DNA of 64,000 nucleotides from Megalonaias nervosa (taxonomy: Eukaryota > Mollusca > Bivalvia > Unionida > Unionidae), in assembly GCA_016617855.1 (NCBI GenBank), contig JAECUM010001825.1, forward strand, positions 1 to 64,000, read 5' to 3'. The notes beneath the pieces are model-generated. The model was not told where the DNA came from and did not search any database. It saw only the letters and a list, made by a program, of their open reading frames with translations. This document shows positions 24,469-35,397 of the stretch, piece after piece. Numbering within the stretch: the stretch's first letter is position 1; each line of letters starts with the position of its first letter. The translations under genes and the position numbers were made by a program.

Positions 24469-25244
24469 CTAAATAAAAAGAAAAAATATCTCAATTTATT
24501 ATCTCCAAACAATTTATATACACACTTAAAAGCTAACAAAATCTTCAGTAAATGTAATATTTTAATAGTAATCTAATTCAAGATATTTTCATCTTTTAAT
24601 CATGACCCAAAATTATGTAAAAAATATAACAATAATGCTACTTCCTCTAAATAGGCGTGTAACTGTGCCAGGTAGCCCTTTTGCCTAATTACATCAATTT
24701 ACAACATTTATATTTATCTTGTTGAAACTATAACCTGTGTTATATGGATTACAAACAAATCATAAATGCTTAAAAAGCTGACAAAGACAGAACTTACAAA
24801 AATTATGATACTGGCTCATTAACATGATCTTTTATTTTTAAAGCATATCTTGATGTACTCTTTTAATTGCAAGACAGCTGTCATGTACACATTGCCCATG
24901 ACATTCAATCAATAATAAAATTATCAGCTGAGGTATTGCCATCTTTACCATTCTATATAGCACATTAAGCATTCAAGTAAAGTCTGAACATCTTATAACT
25001 AAAGACATTTTAATCTTTTTTTTTTAAATTCAAGATATGAATCCTAACACTGTAACTGAAACAGAAGTAAATGACTGATGACATGAAGTGGTGGCAGGGG
25101 TGGGAGTGGGTGGGTTTAGGAGGAACCACTAGTTACATGAGAAACAAAAAAAATCAACAAACAAAACATTGACCTTTATTACTCAAAGGACCAGATGGAC
25201 ATGAAGGTCTGAGTGAATGCTAGTTGGAGTTCCAGGACACTTAC

Positions 25245-25416
25245 CACTTCCACTATAACTTCTGTTGAATCCATTATGATTGATATTTTGAATATTCGTA
25301 ACAGCAGTTCCATGCCATAATTCCTTCTCGTTTGCTTGTCCTTTGTTCTGCTGTTCCAGTTGTCTCTTCCTGGCCTTGTACTGCAGGTACAAGGATTTGT
25401 TTTGCACTCGCTCTAT
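25245..25416 (-). CDS. PARP14-like: PARP14-like, catalytic exon with HGT motif
   Basis: 172 bp between acceptor AACTTACAG and donor GTAAGT. It encodes IERVQNKSLYLQYKARKRQL and, after a short linker, NEKELWHGTAVTNIQNI and HNGFNRSYSGSG. The histidine of LWHGT is the first catalytic-triad residue, which binds NAD+; GFNRSY is the typical donor-loop approach. It enters in phase 0 and exits in phase 1 so that GGA AGT G joins GT TCA CAT of the last exon. The minus-strand frame extending further right is intron. Confidence 0.93.
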
Positions 25417-25913
25417 CTGTAAGTTACATTGTTTGTATGTGACATGTTCTGGTGAATCATTTATATACATTTATATGGCCAGAATGTCTTACCATTTGAC
25501 TTCTGTTAATATATATATATTAGTTTCTATATCATTTTATATGTAGTAACTAGACAGTAACACATACATGTACTATTATAAAAGAGAGTCCTTCCATAAT
25601 TTAAAATTTCCCCCCTTAAAATTACCTGTGGTATACCATGGTTTTCTGCATATTTTTGGCTTCTCTTCTACATGTGTAATTAGTATCCATGCTAATAAAA
25701 AACCATGATCATGGAATTAAAATAAATGAAATTCTAAATATGCCTATAACAAAGGATTGTAAATCTAGTCTAATTAAAGTTTATTTCCATTGATATTCCT
25801 TGCACTGTTAAAACTAAACTAAAATTAGTAAAGTATTACATCTAGGTGCCTCCATCTGTATATTAGATGGCACAAACCAAATACAATATACATTACTAGC
25901 TCAAACCTATTGA
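25417..25913. other. Intron, nothing recognised
   Basis: AT-rich intron sequence directly 5' of the HGT exon, without a recognisable element. Confidence 0.4.
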
Positions 25914-26686
25914 CATACATGCCAAGTCTTCTGGACTGTCTGGTAGTCTTTTTGATTTTGGCCCCAATCTTTTGATTTACCAATCTGGCTACAAAAACTC
26001 CCACAAATCACAAATCTGCCAAGTATAGGTATTTCCAGCTAAAACAACATCTGCCAAGTATAGGTATTTCCAGCTAAAACAACATCTGCCAATTATAGGT
26101 ATTTCCAGCTAAAACAACATCTGCCAAATATAGGTATTTCCAGCTAAAACAACATCCAACAGATTCTTTACGACTATCGTAATCTGTCAGTCAAGTTGTT
26201 ACAACCTAACAACCAATCAAATCGTAGCATGTGAAATGTGCTGATGCATTTATTATACACATATAAGTTGTTTTATTCATCAATATTTCAATATTAGTAA
26301 GCTGTCATGTATAGCAAATCGCAGGCAACCTGACGTTCTTGAACTATTTGGAAATATAATAATTTTGGTACCATGTTGAAACGTACACTAATAGAATTGA
26401 AGGAAAATACTGTTTAAAAAAAGAAATACCTTTGAAAGTTCAACAGTACATTGATTTATAAATTTAAATGTGTGAAGCATAGTGAAAAAAATATTTAAGA
26501 AAATTGATAAAGTTGAGTAACTATTATAACTGTAGTTAATTTGCTCAGTTTTGGTATGATGTTCACTTTCATACTTCAATTTATGACAAAAATGGTTGTT
26601 ACACTAATCTCCATGATTTGGACCCAATCTCCCAAATTGTGAACACTGATCTTCCTGATTTGGTCCCAGAAAACCTGGCATGTATG
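25914..26686. mobile_element. Possible DNA transposon remnant with short TIRs
   Basis: CATACATGCCAAGTCTTCTGG at the left is matched, inverted, by CCAGAAAACCTGGCATGTATG at the right. Near-terminal blocks on both sides mention TTTGGNCCCAATC. No target duplication was found. It contains the 35-bp array. Confidence 0.4.
26014..26155. repeat. 35-bp tandem repeat, 4 copies
   Basis: ATCTGCCAAGTATAGGTATT begins at 26014, 26049, 26084 and 26119, each unit continuing TCCAGCTAAAACAAC. Copies are nearly identical, implying recent expansion. Confidence 0.97.
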
Positions 26687-27960
26687 TAGCGAACAAGGCT
26701 TCCTATGATTCAATTACAGTGTATTTTACATGCAGGCTACAGTTAGCGTATTGACAGATCTGATAATATATACATGTCTGGTATAATAGTTGGTGTACTG
26801 TACTGGTCAGTGCTCAAAGAAAATTTTTTTAGGCACAGGCCCCTCGCTGATGACTTAAATGGACTCACAAGCCCTGACTGAAATTCCAAAAGCTCGGACA
26901 GTTCATACCTGTCAACTCTCAGGCCGGGAGAAAAACCTCTCGATTTGGGGGGTATTTCCACACCTACCTCCTGATCTAGTAATATCTCCTGAGTTTTTGC
27001 AGAGAACTCCCGAGTGTTCCATTATGTCCATCAATTTTCATTTCTCAGAAAAAAAACCCCCATACATAAACAGATATAACATATGCAATCCACAATGTCC
27101 GAAGGGCAGTCCTTTTAACAAGATAAATACAAGGATAAGGATTAACTATTAATTAGTCACACTGGCTTTATTGCTTGTGTAGGCCTACTTACGTCAAAAC
27201 TTTTAGCTAATTTGCAGTTTAGCCACAATTGACCAGAATATGAAAAAAAAGGGCTTGTCCTGGGGAATAATAAGGCGTATCATACGGAGAAATGTCGTGT
27301 TCCATGGGCGCTCGCACATTCGGGCAAGGGGGTGGGGTCAATAGTCGCCTCCCCCCCAATTTCTATTGTCAGCCAGTTAATGCGAAACTTTGATTTTATA
27401 CCTGACCTCTTTTCTTTTAATAGCTGCTATTTAAACTGTGAAGGAATAGTTTTATATCAGTTCCAACCATTACAGATTACCGTTTATACATACTACATGT
27501 AACAGGCATAGACTGAAAGGTTTTTTTGTTGTTGTTGTTGGTTTTTTATTATTTTATTTTAATAATTTTTTTTAAGGTTGCTGAAAATTGTGTTTTCTTG
27601 AAACACGACCATGTCAGGGGTTTAGAATCTTATTTTTAGCAAAGCTTCCATTTCATTAAAATCAGATATCAATTTCACCTAGGACAGTCATGATTTGATT
27701 TAGATTGTGCCGTGTTATGGCATGTATGTCAACATCTTGAAAATACATTTACTCATTTCCCCAGGTAAACAATTGTTTTTCGACAAGCCCGATGGGCACC
27801 TCACTTTAAATACAGGATGGACCCAAACTAAAATTAAAGAGGCCCCGGGTGTCGGGCTATCAAATTTTTTTAACACTGCTGGTGTATATTAAAGATCTGT
27901 GAATTGATTGTTGCACTGTGTGGTCACTTACTCGGCCTTTTGCCTATTTTCGTAACTCAC
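26687..27960. other. Intron, fragments of repeats
   Basis: 26905-26960 (CTGTCAACTCTCAGGCCGGG and a following GATTTGGGGGG) looks like the end of another interspersed element, not resolved. 27836-27885 (GGGTGTCGGGCTATCA, then TTTTTTTAACACTGCTG) resembles 42998-43050. No exon was recognised. Confidence 0.4.
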
Positions 27961-28247
27961 ACGTTTAACACTTTTCCCAACGGTATGTCTGGAACAGCGA
28001 CAACTTTTAGTCTAGGCCTAGCATTTGCATATCCTAGAGCTGCCATTTTTTCAGGATCCTTCTCGTAACACTCTTTTGAGAAATGTAATGAGCACAGAGT
28101 GCTGTATGGTGCTGCTTTGAAATTGACTCGCTTGCTATAATTTATCCATACTTTCTTTATGTCTTTATCTTTAGGAAAAGAAAAAAAAATTTGTCCACAG
28201 CCTTTTCTTAATGTGCTGTTACACCTGTAAGCAACGCAAAATAGCAT
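27961..28247 (-). CDS. THAP-domain exon (putative first exon)
   Basis: From an ATG at 28247 the protein starts MLFCVAYRCNSTLRKGCGQ and includes FFSFPKDKDIKKVWINYSKR, STLCSLHFSKECY and VVAVPDIPLG. This is a complete THAP zinc finger: C-x4-C, the invariant W, CxxH and the AVP box in order over about 88 residues. THAP domains bind DNA and occur in host transcription factors and in P-element-type transposases. A GTGAGT donor at 27960-27955 would end the exon; without splicing a TGA follows at 27959. It lies in a PARP intron on the same strand but is not needed for that gene's frame. The continuation was not found. Confidence 0.75.
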
Positions 28248-28294
28248 TGTCTTTTACTTTTCAACTGCCAGTCAGGATGCTGGAGTCGCTACTA

Positions 28295-28302
28295 TGACGT
28301 CA
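28295..28302. promoter_or_regulatory. CRE-type palindrome upstream of the THAP start
   Basis: A perfect TGACGTCA lies about 48 bp upstream of the THAP ATG on the minus strand. It is the consensus site for CREB/ATF proteins. Its position suits a proximal promoter; function is inferred. Confidence 0.45.
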
Positions 28303-28374
28303 CATCATGAAAGTAACTGAATAGGCATGGAAATTTTGCATACGAGGTCACGGAAATTCAGCTCCTTGAAGATA

Positions 28375-28396
28375 TGCCAATATTTAAATATTGGCA
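28375..28396. repeat. 22-bp perfect palindrome
   Basis: TGCCAATATTT followed directly by its reverse complement AAATATTGGCA, with no spacer, about 130 bp upstream of the THAP ATG. It includes a CCAAT-like core in each half. Confidence 0.9.
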
Positions 28397-28539
28397 TTAC
28401 AGTCGCAGATGATACTTCAGAATAAGGTTTTCTTCTATAGTGCTTCTATTATTATTCTATATTTACATTGATTTCTGGTCTCCTTTAAGTAAATCTGTAG
28501 TTGCATTCTATTAAATGTAGTAAAATGTTTAAAAATTAA

Positions 28540-29545
28540 AACCCCATGTTGATATGACCAGCCAATCAGTAGAATTAATTACAAGACTGTAAATATGTTT
28601 CATGTGGCAACCATATTGGATTCCAGATCAGCACCATTTTTATTGAGGACCAGTTGGATATCATAATAAGTCTTACACTGAAACTCCATGTCTATATGAC
28701 ATTCTATTGTAGAAGAGTGATCATACTGGATTATTATATGTCCTCTGGTGAAAATCCAATGTTAATATGACTTTCCATCCAGAAGAAGTAATAGTGAGAT
28801 TTTCAATATCTTCAGAATATCTTCAGATCGATACATTTTTTATTTAAAACCAGCTAGACACCATAAGAAGTCTTATGGTGGAAACCCCATGCTGATATAA
28901 TTTTCCATTCAGGAGGAGTAGAAACAACAAGATTTGAAATATGGTTGCTGTGGTGCCCATATTTGGGATCAGAGTGACAACATTTTCATACAAGACCAAC
29001 TAGACACCATATGAATTCTTGCAGTGAAAACCTCTTCCTGATATGTTCACTTATCCTGGTGGAGAAGTTTGTGGGAAAATTTAGGAGGAATATTGATAAC
29101 AAAACTTGTGCTAATGGATGGACAGGCAACAGATCATCTCCTGTACCATGTTTTCACAGTGATCCATCAAAAACTGCAGGATTAGTTGTGTTCACAAGAT
29201 TTGTCCATATACTGCATTCAGCAGCAAGTAAAAAATGGCAATAAATCTAAAAACAATTTTCAATGATGGCAGTTTCTTACGTGCATCTGCAAATGATCAT
29301 CATAACATATATCGCATTTCAGCGATTCACTAAAAATTCTGAGACTAATTGTGTTCACAAGATTCTGTCATACACTACAGTCTCCAAAATAAAAAACCCT
29401 ATAACTGTAAGAAAACTTGCCAAAGCATAGTCATTTGTTGACATGTTGAATCTTTAGATAATGATCATAACTTTTCCCAAGGTTCATGGTGATTAATAAT
29501 TGCAATATTTCTAAGCCTGGTGGCAATCCATCACAACCTGCAAGT
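28540..29545 (+). repeat. Degenerate repeats: same family as 13-18 kb, then a second family
   Basis: 28540-29110 repeats the 13-kb family (CCCCATGTTGATATGACC, CATATTGGATTCCAGATC, ACCAACTAGACACCATA) and ends with the ACTTGTGCTAATGGATGG tail. From about 29160 a different unit begins (GATCCATCAAAAACTGCAGG, TTGTGTTCACAAGATT, GCAAGTAAAAAATGGCAATA), repeated near 29330-29400. The frame at 29011-29244 lies within these repeats and is not a gene. Confidence 0.7.
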
Positions 29546-29552
29546 TACATTA

Positions 29553-29865
29553 ACAAGAGAGAGCTCCAGTGGCTTAAGTCAAGCATCCACCTCAGATGTG
29601 GGAGGTTGCAGGTTCAAACAACGGCCAAGCCATACCAAAGACTGATAAAAATGGTACTAATAGCTGCCTCACTTGGTGCTCAGCATTAAGAGGTTAGTGT
29701 TAGGACTGGTTGGCCTGGTGTCAGGATAATGTGACTGAGTGGGACATAATGCTACATGTCTGTGGCATTATGCCCAGATGCTAGACATCACTATAAACTG
29801 CCACACTGTAGATATCATAGCAATGTGACTAAAATTGTTAGAGCTATATTAAAAATCTAAATCAC
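29553..29865 (+). mobile_element. tRNA-derived SINE, family 2
   Basis: The head has an A box (TGGCTTAAGTC, about 29570) and a B box (GGTTCAAACA, 29611). A body with GCTGCCTCACTTGGTGCTCA, GGACTGGTTGGCCTGGTGTC and TATAAACTGCCACACTG follows. The body is repeated inverted at 7680-7905. Bodies of this kind are frequent in mollusc genomes (recalled). No clear target-site duplication was found. Confidence 0.75.
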
Positions 29866-30370
29866 ACACATTATCAAGATTATATATGTAATGCATTAAG
29901 CTATAAGATAAAAGGAGCAAAAACTCTTAACAAAAGTTGCAGTAACGAATTGCTAAGTCAACATCATGACGATAACATTTACTAAGTTCAAGGCAACCAA
30001 TTACAAAACGTGAGACTTTCTGAGCTGTCTTTACAAGACTGTGTTATGCCCAACATTCAGTTGCAAGTAAAAAAAAAAAAAACTTTAATAAATACTAATG
30101 ACTTGCTGAAATGTGCATCTTTAGGCCATGACAATAATTTTGTCAAGTTTCATGGCAATCCATTACAAACTGCGTGACTTATGCACAACAGATAGTGCCA
30201 CACAGTGCATTAAGTTATAAGACATAAAGGGCAAAAACTCTTACAATCAAAGTGATTTGTTGAGTTGTGCATTACCAGGTGATGAGCATAAAATTCATTA
30301 AATACCATGGCATTCTACCGAAAACTGCAGGACTAGTTTTGCTTATGAGATTTTATGTTGGATCGAGAAT
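29866..30370 (+). repeat. Degenerate ~170-bp repeat family (second family), continued
   Basis: Units share GGGCAAAAACTCTTA, TGCATCTTTAGG, AATTTTGTCAAGTTTCATGG and CAATCCATTACAAACTGC. At least three diverged copies are visible between 29890 and 30370. A 13-bp poly-A lies near 30070. Confidence 0.65.
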
Positions 30371-30429
30371 TTTCCTCTTTTGAAAAAAATTACTACAACT
30401 ATGATAGAAAGTCATCCTCTAAATATTAC

Positions 30430-30626
30430 CTTTATCACAGTCAGCCCAGTATTCCCATAATTCATAGCAAATGCATTCATTACAGCCTGCCGGCCAGCAG
30501 CTCCTGCTGAAGTAAGAAACTTCTGAGACACGTCCATGTATTCTTGGTCCTTTGGATTCAGGCAAACACATTTCAAATTTTCATCATTTGCCATTTGGGT
30601 CCAAATCTTTGGAAGGCGCAAGTCAC
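30430..30626 (-). CDS. PARP14-like: PARP14-like, exon before the catalytic core
   Basis: 197 bp between acceptor TTAATTTGCAG and donor GTAATA. It encodes DLRLPKIWTQMANDENLKC, then LNPKDQEYMDVSQKFL, then GNTGLTVIK. The LP..W..M...E....V.LNP..QEY..V...F pattern is the usual start of PARP14-type catalytic domains, and the closing TVIK joins IERVQN of the next exon. It enters in phase 1 (T|GT completes a Cys codon with the previous exon) and exits in phase 0. Confidence 0.92.
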
Positions 30627-30914
30627 CTGCAAATTAAAAGAGCAGACATCCTAAATGTGAAGAAAAAAGACCCACAGCAATATTTGGTCTTGTGTATGAA
30701 TGCAACCATCAAGATTGTACCAATAACTGTACTACACATAATCTAAAAGAAATTTGAACTTTAAACAAGAGGACCATGTGGGCCTGAGATCACTCACGTC
30801 ACTAAACTGTCTTAAAGCCAAATGCAAGTGCAAGTGACCAAGAAATCTGGGTCAGTGACTTCTGAAGAAATTTTTTCCAGTGGTGTTTGATTTCATATGT
30901 TGTGAACACAAATA

Positions 30915-32644
30915 CAGTGTGACCCCACTATAGCACACTCCAATATAACATGAATTCGGATATAACATGGTTTAATATACATGTACTTTCCTCATTAATG
31001 AAAAAAAATTCTTTCATAAAAGTATGAAAAGTAACGTGTAAAAAGATTATTATCATTTTTGGGGAAGAGATTATGTATGAATTCTAATATAAGATGATCA
31101 TGGCATGGCTCCTGCAATTTCATATATATGTATTTTTCTCATACATGAAAAAAAAGTTTTTTCATCTTAACAGTACAAAAAATAATGTGTAAAAAGTTTA
31201 TTCAGGGATCATGCTGGGCTTCGCAAGTTTCGGAAATTGCGGTTTATATTCCTTACTGGCAAAAAAATATACCATCTGGTAATTTTTTTCATGACATTAT
31301 TGACTTTTTAAACTTGTATATACAACCTTGGGTTTCGAGTGAAGAAACTCAGAGGCATCATGAAAGGAAGCCACAAACTGGATATAAAATGCACTGGAAT
31401 TTATCTGCTGTTTGATAAACAAAATTATTGGTTCATGATGACAAACCATCTTAACAGTACACAGTTATATCATAATCCACTAATTCTGATTTCTGGCTGA
31501 GTATGCCGTGAGATCTCGTCACTTTTTACTTTTTTTGGTTCCTTTTAACATTTCTGGTAGCGGGGATCAACTGCATGAGGCACTATTTCATAATGGATCT
31601 TACGGACGAAATAATATCGAATTATCGGCCACTCACAAGTAGTTCATATATTTATTTTGACTGACCTCTTTATGTTGATGGTAAGTAAATTCCTCTTCTT
31701 TTCACTCATATAACTAAATCCTTCAGAAAACTCATATTTTCTGTAGTAATCCCTGTCAGAACAGAACAGAACACCTGTGTATTTATCATCTGTTGGCCTA
31801 TAGATTTTTTAAAAATTCAGACACATGCATGAAATGCAGCATTACTCTGCTAACAAAAATATTACAGAAAAAAAAACAAAAAAACCCCCCAAAACCCTCA
31901 AACAAATGGAGATCTACTTGTTGGTCTATCTATGGTACCGGGACTAGCTACAATTGACCAACTTTTGAAGTCAGGAAAAGTAACTGCTACAATTGACCAA
32001 ACAACAAATACTAAGCAAATGAAAAAATAAATTCAGTCTCAATCAATGTTCCACAATTATTTTGATGTTGCCACTGCAATAAGAAACAGACATCTGTTTG
32101 ATCCTCCAAAGCTGTCCTTTAGCAGTAACTTCAATAACACATGCACACTTCATCAAAGAAAGCCAACTACAATCTACAATAAAAACAAATAACCTTACAT
32201 CAAAGGAAGTGAGCACCAAAACTAAATAAAAGCAATGGAATCATATAGATTGTTGCATTTTCCAAAGTGACTAGAACACGGTTATTGTGCCATGAAAGCT
32301 TCATTTCTGCATGAAAAAAATTATGCTTACTGTTGCTATCAACAGTGGCAAAAAACACAAATTAAATGTTCAATCTTTTGAGACCATAGATATTTGGCTA
32401 TCAAGTTAATTGAAGATGGGGTATCTTCCAAAGATGTTTGTTAAAGGTTTTAATTTCTTAAAGTTGTCATTTCAAAAGCCTCATCCCCTTAGTATCTTCG
32501 GCAAGACGATCCAGCAGACCAAAATCTAGGCCAATTTAAGTACGTGTACATGTAGCATGTAAACAGCTATAGCCACGTGCTACTTGCAACAACTGCAGTG
32601 AATTGTTAAGTGACAACCGGATATAAATCAAAACGAGGACAACC

Positions 32645-32645
<1 letters not shown>
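30915..32645. mobile_element. 1.7-kb interspersed repeat, copy A (uninterrupted)
   Basis: Begins after TA with CAGTGTGACCCCACTATAGC and is collinear with 36377-39695. Shared landmarks are CATGGCATGGCTCCTG, TTTATTCAGGGATCATGCTG, TTTCTGGTAGCGG, ATTATCGGCC, GATGGTAAGTAAAT and GTAGCATGT. The TA + CAGTG start suggests a Tc1/mariner or pogo-type element, but no matching inverted end was found at 32645. Frames inside (e.g. 31185-31415) are not recognisable genes. Confidence 0.65.

Positions 32646-32647
<2 letters not shown>

Positions 32648-32723
<76 letters not shown>
32648..32723. repeat. (AT)n followed by (AC)n microsatellite
   Basis: About 68 bp of AT, then ACACACAC. Confidence 0.97.
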
Positions 32724-32870
32724 TGTTATTTGTAATTTCCTTGATCTGAGAATGGAATCTTTAAATGAATTTTACTTCTTATTACACATGCACAGCTTTA
32801 TTCATATGAAGAACCAATATATTCCATATATTTGTTTCAATAACACCTAATGGAACACAAACGATGTCAG

Positions 32871-32873
<3 letters not shown>

Positions 32874-32914
<41 letters not shown>
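32874..32914. repeat. (AT)n microsatellite
   Basis: 41 bp of AT. Confidence 0.97.
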
Positions 32915-32920
<6 letters not shown>

Positions 32921-33894
32921 CTCATGTGGTAATTACAATCTTGGTGCAGATTTTAATCAAATTAATAAACTCTTTTTAATGATGTCAATATATTTTCTTG
33001 TCAAGTATTGCAGAACAAATTATTTAACTTATTTAACTTTTGTTCAGTTCTAAAAGAAACAAGTACTAGTGTAAACTCCTCAAAAAATAAAACTTCAAAA
33101 TAAGAAAATTCTTGGTACACTTGCAGATGCTGCTTCAAGTACTGAGAAGTAGAAAATAACTATCAGAGCATTTCAATTTTGGCTGAGATCTTTTAAAGAG
33201 TAGGTTTTCAAAAAGCCATAGTTGATACAAAAACAGAAAAAAAATATGATTTAAGAGAGACCCTAATAATGTTCGAGTCGCTTGGAAACATTTCAGTTTG
33301 GACCAAAAAGTGTGGATTGAAAGAGGTTATAACAACTTTTTAGTCTGGACCAAAACATCTGGATTCAACAGAGATGATAACAAATATATTTTTTCACAGT
33401 TTTTGGATATACAGTGAAACCCCTCAAAACTGAAATCCCTTGGGATCTTTTTTGGTTTTGATAAGTTTTTGGTTTACTGAGTTTTGCAGATGCAAAAATA
33501 TATTATTCTGAGTGTTTATGTGACAAGAGAAAGGGGTCAGGGAGGAGAGAATGTAATTACAAGAACACCAGTGTCTGTGTAAGAGTGCACAAAACTAAGA
33601 CAGCTCTTATATTTTTTTTAAACAATATATTATCAAAGAAATAGCTGAACAATATAAGTTCATTCTGAAAATCATGTGTCAAATGAATGAGTACAGTTGT
33701 CACATATTGAAATACAGTCCTTGCCTCAAGAAACATCTAAGGAGTTGAATACTTTTTTTTAACTTTACTATAAATCCACTAGAATTATGAATTACACTCC
33801 ACAAAGTTTAAATGCAATATAATTCATAATGTTCAGATTTCAAGAACTGGGCTTGAAGAAGGCATGGAGCATTTTCTGTTTTTTTTCTTCTTAC
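32915..33894. other. Intron, nothing firm
   Basis: CAGTGAAACCCCTCAAAACT after TA at 33411 looks like one end of a transposon, but its partner was not found. A short repeated GGACCAAAA..GTGGATT motif lies at 33300-33365. Confidence 0.4.
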
Positions 33895-34023
33895 ATCTTT
33901 CTTCAATTACTGTGGCTTGTGTTAATGACACCATTTCTTGTACTGTTGCCAAATAACGTTCATCCTTAGCAATTGCTAACTTTTTTAATCTCTGTATAAG
34001 ATCTAAAACTTCAGGGTATGTCA
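33895..34023 (-). CDS. PARP14-like: PARP14-like, 43-codon linker exon
   Basis: 129 bp with acceptor GATTCACTCAG and donor GTAAGA. It enters and exits in phase 1, so it is symmetric and could be skipped without a frameshift. The A left from the previous exon plus TG makes Met; the peptide then reads TYPEVLDLIQRLKKLAI and ERYLATVQEMVSLTQAT, then VIEER. It is predicted helical. I do not recognise the segment as a WWE domain, which often precedes the catalytic domain in PARP14. The minus-strand frame continues past the donor into intron. Confidence 0.78.
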
Positions 34024-34688
34024 CTGAGTGAATCTGACTTTTAAAATACTGCTTTGTCAGCCTCTGTCAGCAAAGCATCAAAAGTGATGCCACATGCCTG
34101 GTTAACAAAGTCCTGATATTTAATTAAAAATAACAGGGCAATAATGTTCCATTGATCATGTAAACAAATGAATAGCATCAGTCACAATTAGATAATGGCA
34201 AAGTCTTGCTAAACTGGCTTATCTACAAGCAATTTAGTTATTAATAGTTTGCCTTAAAAGCTGGTTCCTTCATATGGTGCAAAAACTCTGGCTTAGCCTA
34301 CTGTCAACCCTAATCTATGCCAGTTTTGAACCTCTGCCATCCAAGAATAAACTCCAATAGCCAGATAAAACATAACGAAACCACACCTTCTACCTGGAGA
34401 AATCTGATGTTTACTGTGTGTCCCTATCTCAAACAGCACTGCATGTAACTATCTGTTCCTTCAAGAGCATGTTGTACATTTAAGGTAAAGTATAACATTA
34501 AAGCTTTTGTAACTTTAACATGGCTGCCCTGTCAGCCATTTTGGATATTATATCTTGTCAGATTCATCTTCATACTGCATGTTTCCAGGAGTTCATAATA
34601 TTATGTGAATATCTCAGGCAAATCAAGGGAAATGAATAGACAAAAAAATACTGAATTGTAAATCAGCTAGAACTAATCTTACAAATAA
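34024..34688. other. Intron, nothing recognised
   Basis: No repeat unit or exon was seen between the linker exon and the 51-bp array. Confidence 0.4.
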
Positions 34689-35105
34689 TATGCTGTCAGT
34701 CAGATATGTTCTAATGCAAAAATACACATTTATACTAACAATGCTGTCAGTCAGATATGTTTCAATGTCAAAATACACATCTATACTAACAATGCTGTCA
34801 GTCAGATATGTTCCAATGTCAAAATGCACATCTATACTAACAATGCTGTCAGTCAGAGATGTTCCAATGTCAAAATACACATCTATACTAACAATGCTGT
34901 CAGTCAGAGATGTTCCAATGTCAAAATACACATCTATACTAACAATGCTGTCAGTCAGAGATGTTCCAATGTCAAAATACACATCTATACTAACAATGCT
35001 GTCAGTCAGAGATGTTCCAATGTCAAAATACACATCTATATTAACAATGCTGTCAGTCAGAGATGTTCCAATGTCAAAATACACACCTATACTAACAATG
35101 CTGAC
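34689..35105. repeat. 51-bp tandem array, 8 copies, open on both strands
   Basis: TGCTGTCAGTCAGATATGTT starts at 34691, 34742, 34793, 34844, 34895, 34946, 34997 and 35048, with a partial ninth. 51 is divisible by three and the unit lacks stops in one minus and two plus frames. That yields 139-185 codon frames with a 17-residue repeat, best read as a by-product of the array. Left copies carry ...GATATG, right copies ...GAGATG, so at least two expansion steps occurred. Confidence 0.97.
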
Positions 35106-35166
35106 AATATTATAGAAGTTGCTGTACCCCAATATGCCATCCATGATCATTATCCTATTTGCTGTA

Positions 35167-35397
35167 CAGTAGAACTTCAATTATCCATCAGGGTGCGGGA
35201 CCGAGACCATGACGGATATGAGAATAGACGGATAATAGAATAAGTACTTTAAAAGTATTATACAATAGACTGGTCATAAAAAAATCATAATATCTACATA
35301 TGTACATGTACCTGTTTTTAACATTTTGACGTACAATACCCTGATGGTTAACAGAGACTGATGGTTAATCGGGTGCCGGATAATCAAATTTATACTG
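35167..35397. mobile_element. Tigger/pogo-like MITE, 231 bp
   Basis: CAGTAGAACTTCAATTATCC at the left is matched inverted by GGATAATCAAATTTATACTG at the right. TA duplicates flank it (35165-35166 and 35398-35399). This is the classic non-autonomous pogo/Tigger layout. Confidence 0.8.

Noticed and set aside
25183..25244. Minus-strand frame continuing beyond the PARP exon
   Set aside because: It reads through the GTAAGT donor into intron; the next exon continues the PARP fold.
26905..26960. Possible end of another transposon (CTGTCAACTCTCAGGCCGGG)
   Set aside because: No partner end or duplication was found, so the element could not be bounded.
33411..33500. TA-CAGTGAAACCCCTC, resembling a pogo-type end
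   Set aside because: No inverted partner was found in the following kilobases.
34623..35243. 185-, 141- and 139-codon frames with 17-residue repeats
   Set aside because: By-products of the 51-bp array, open in several frames at once.
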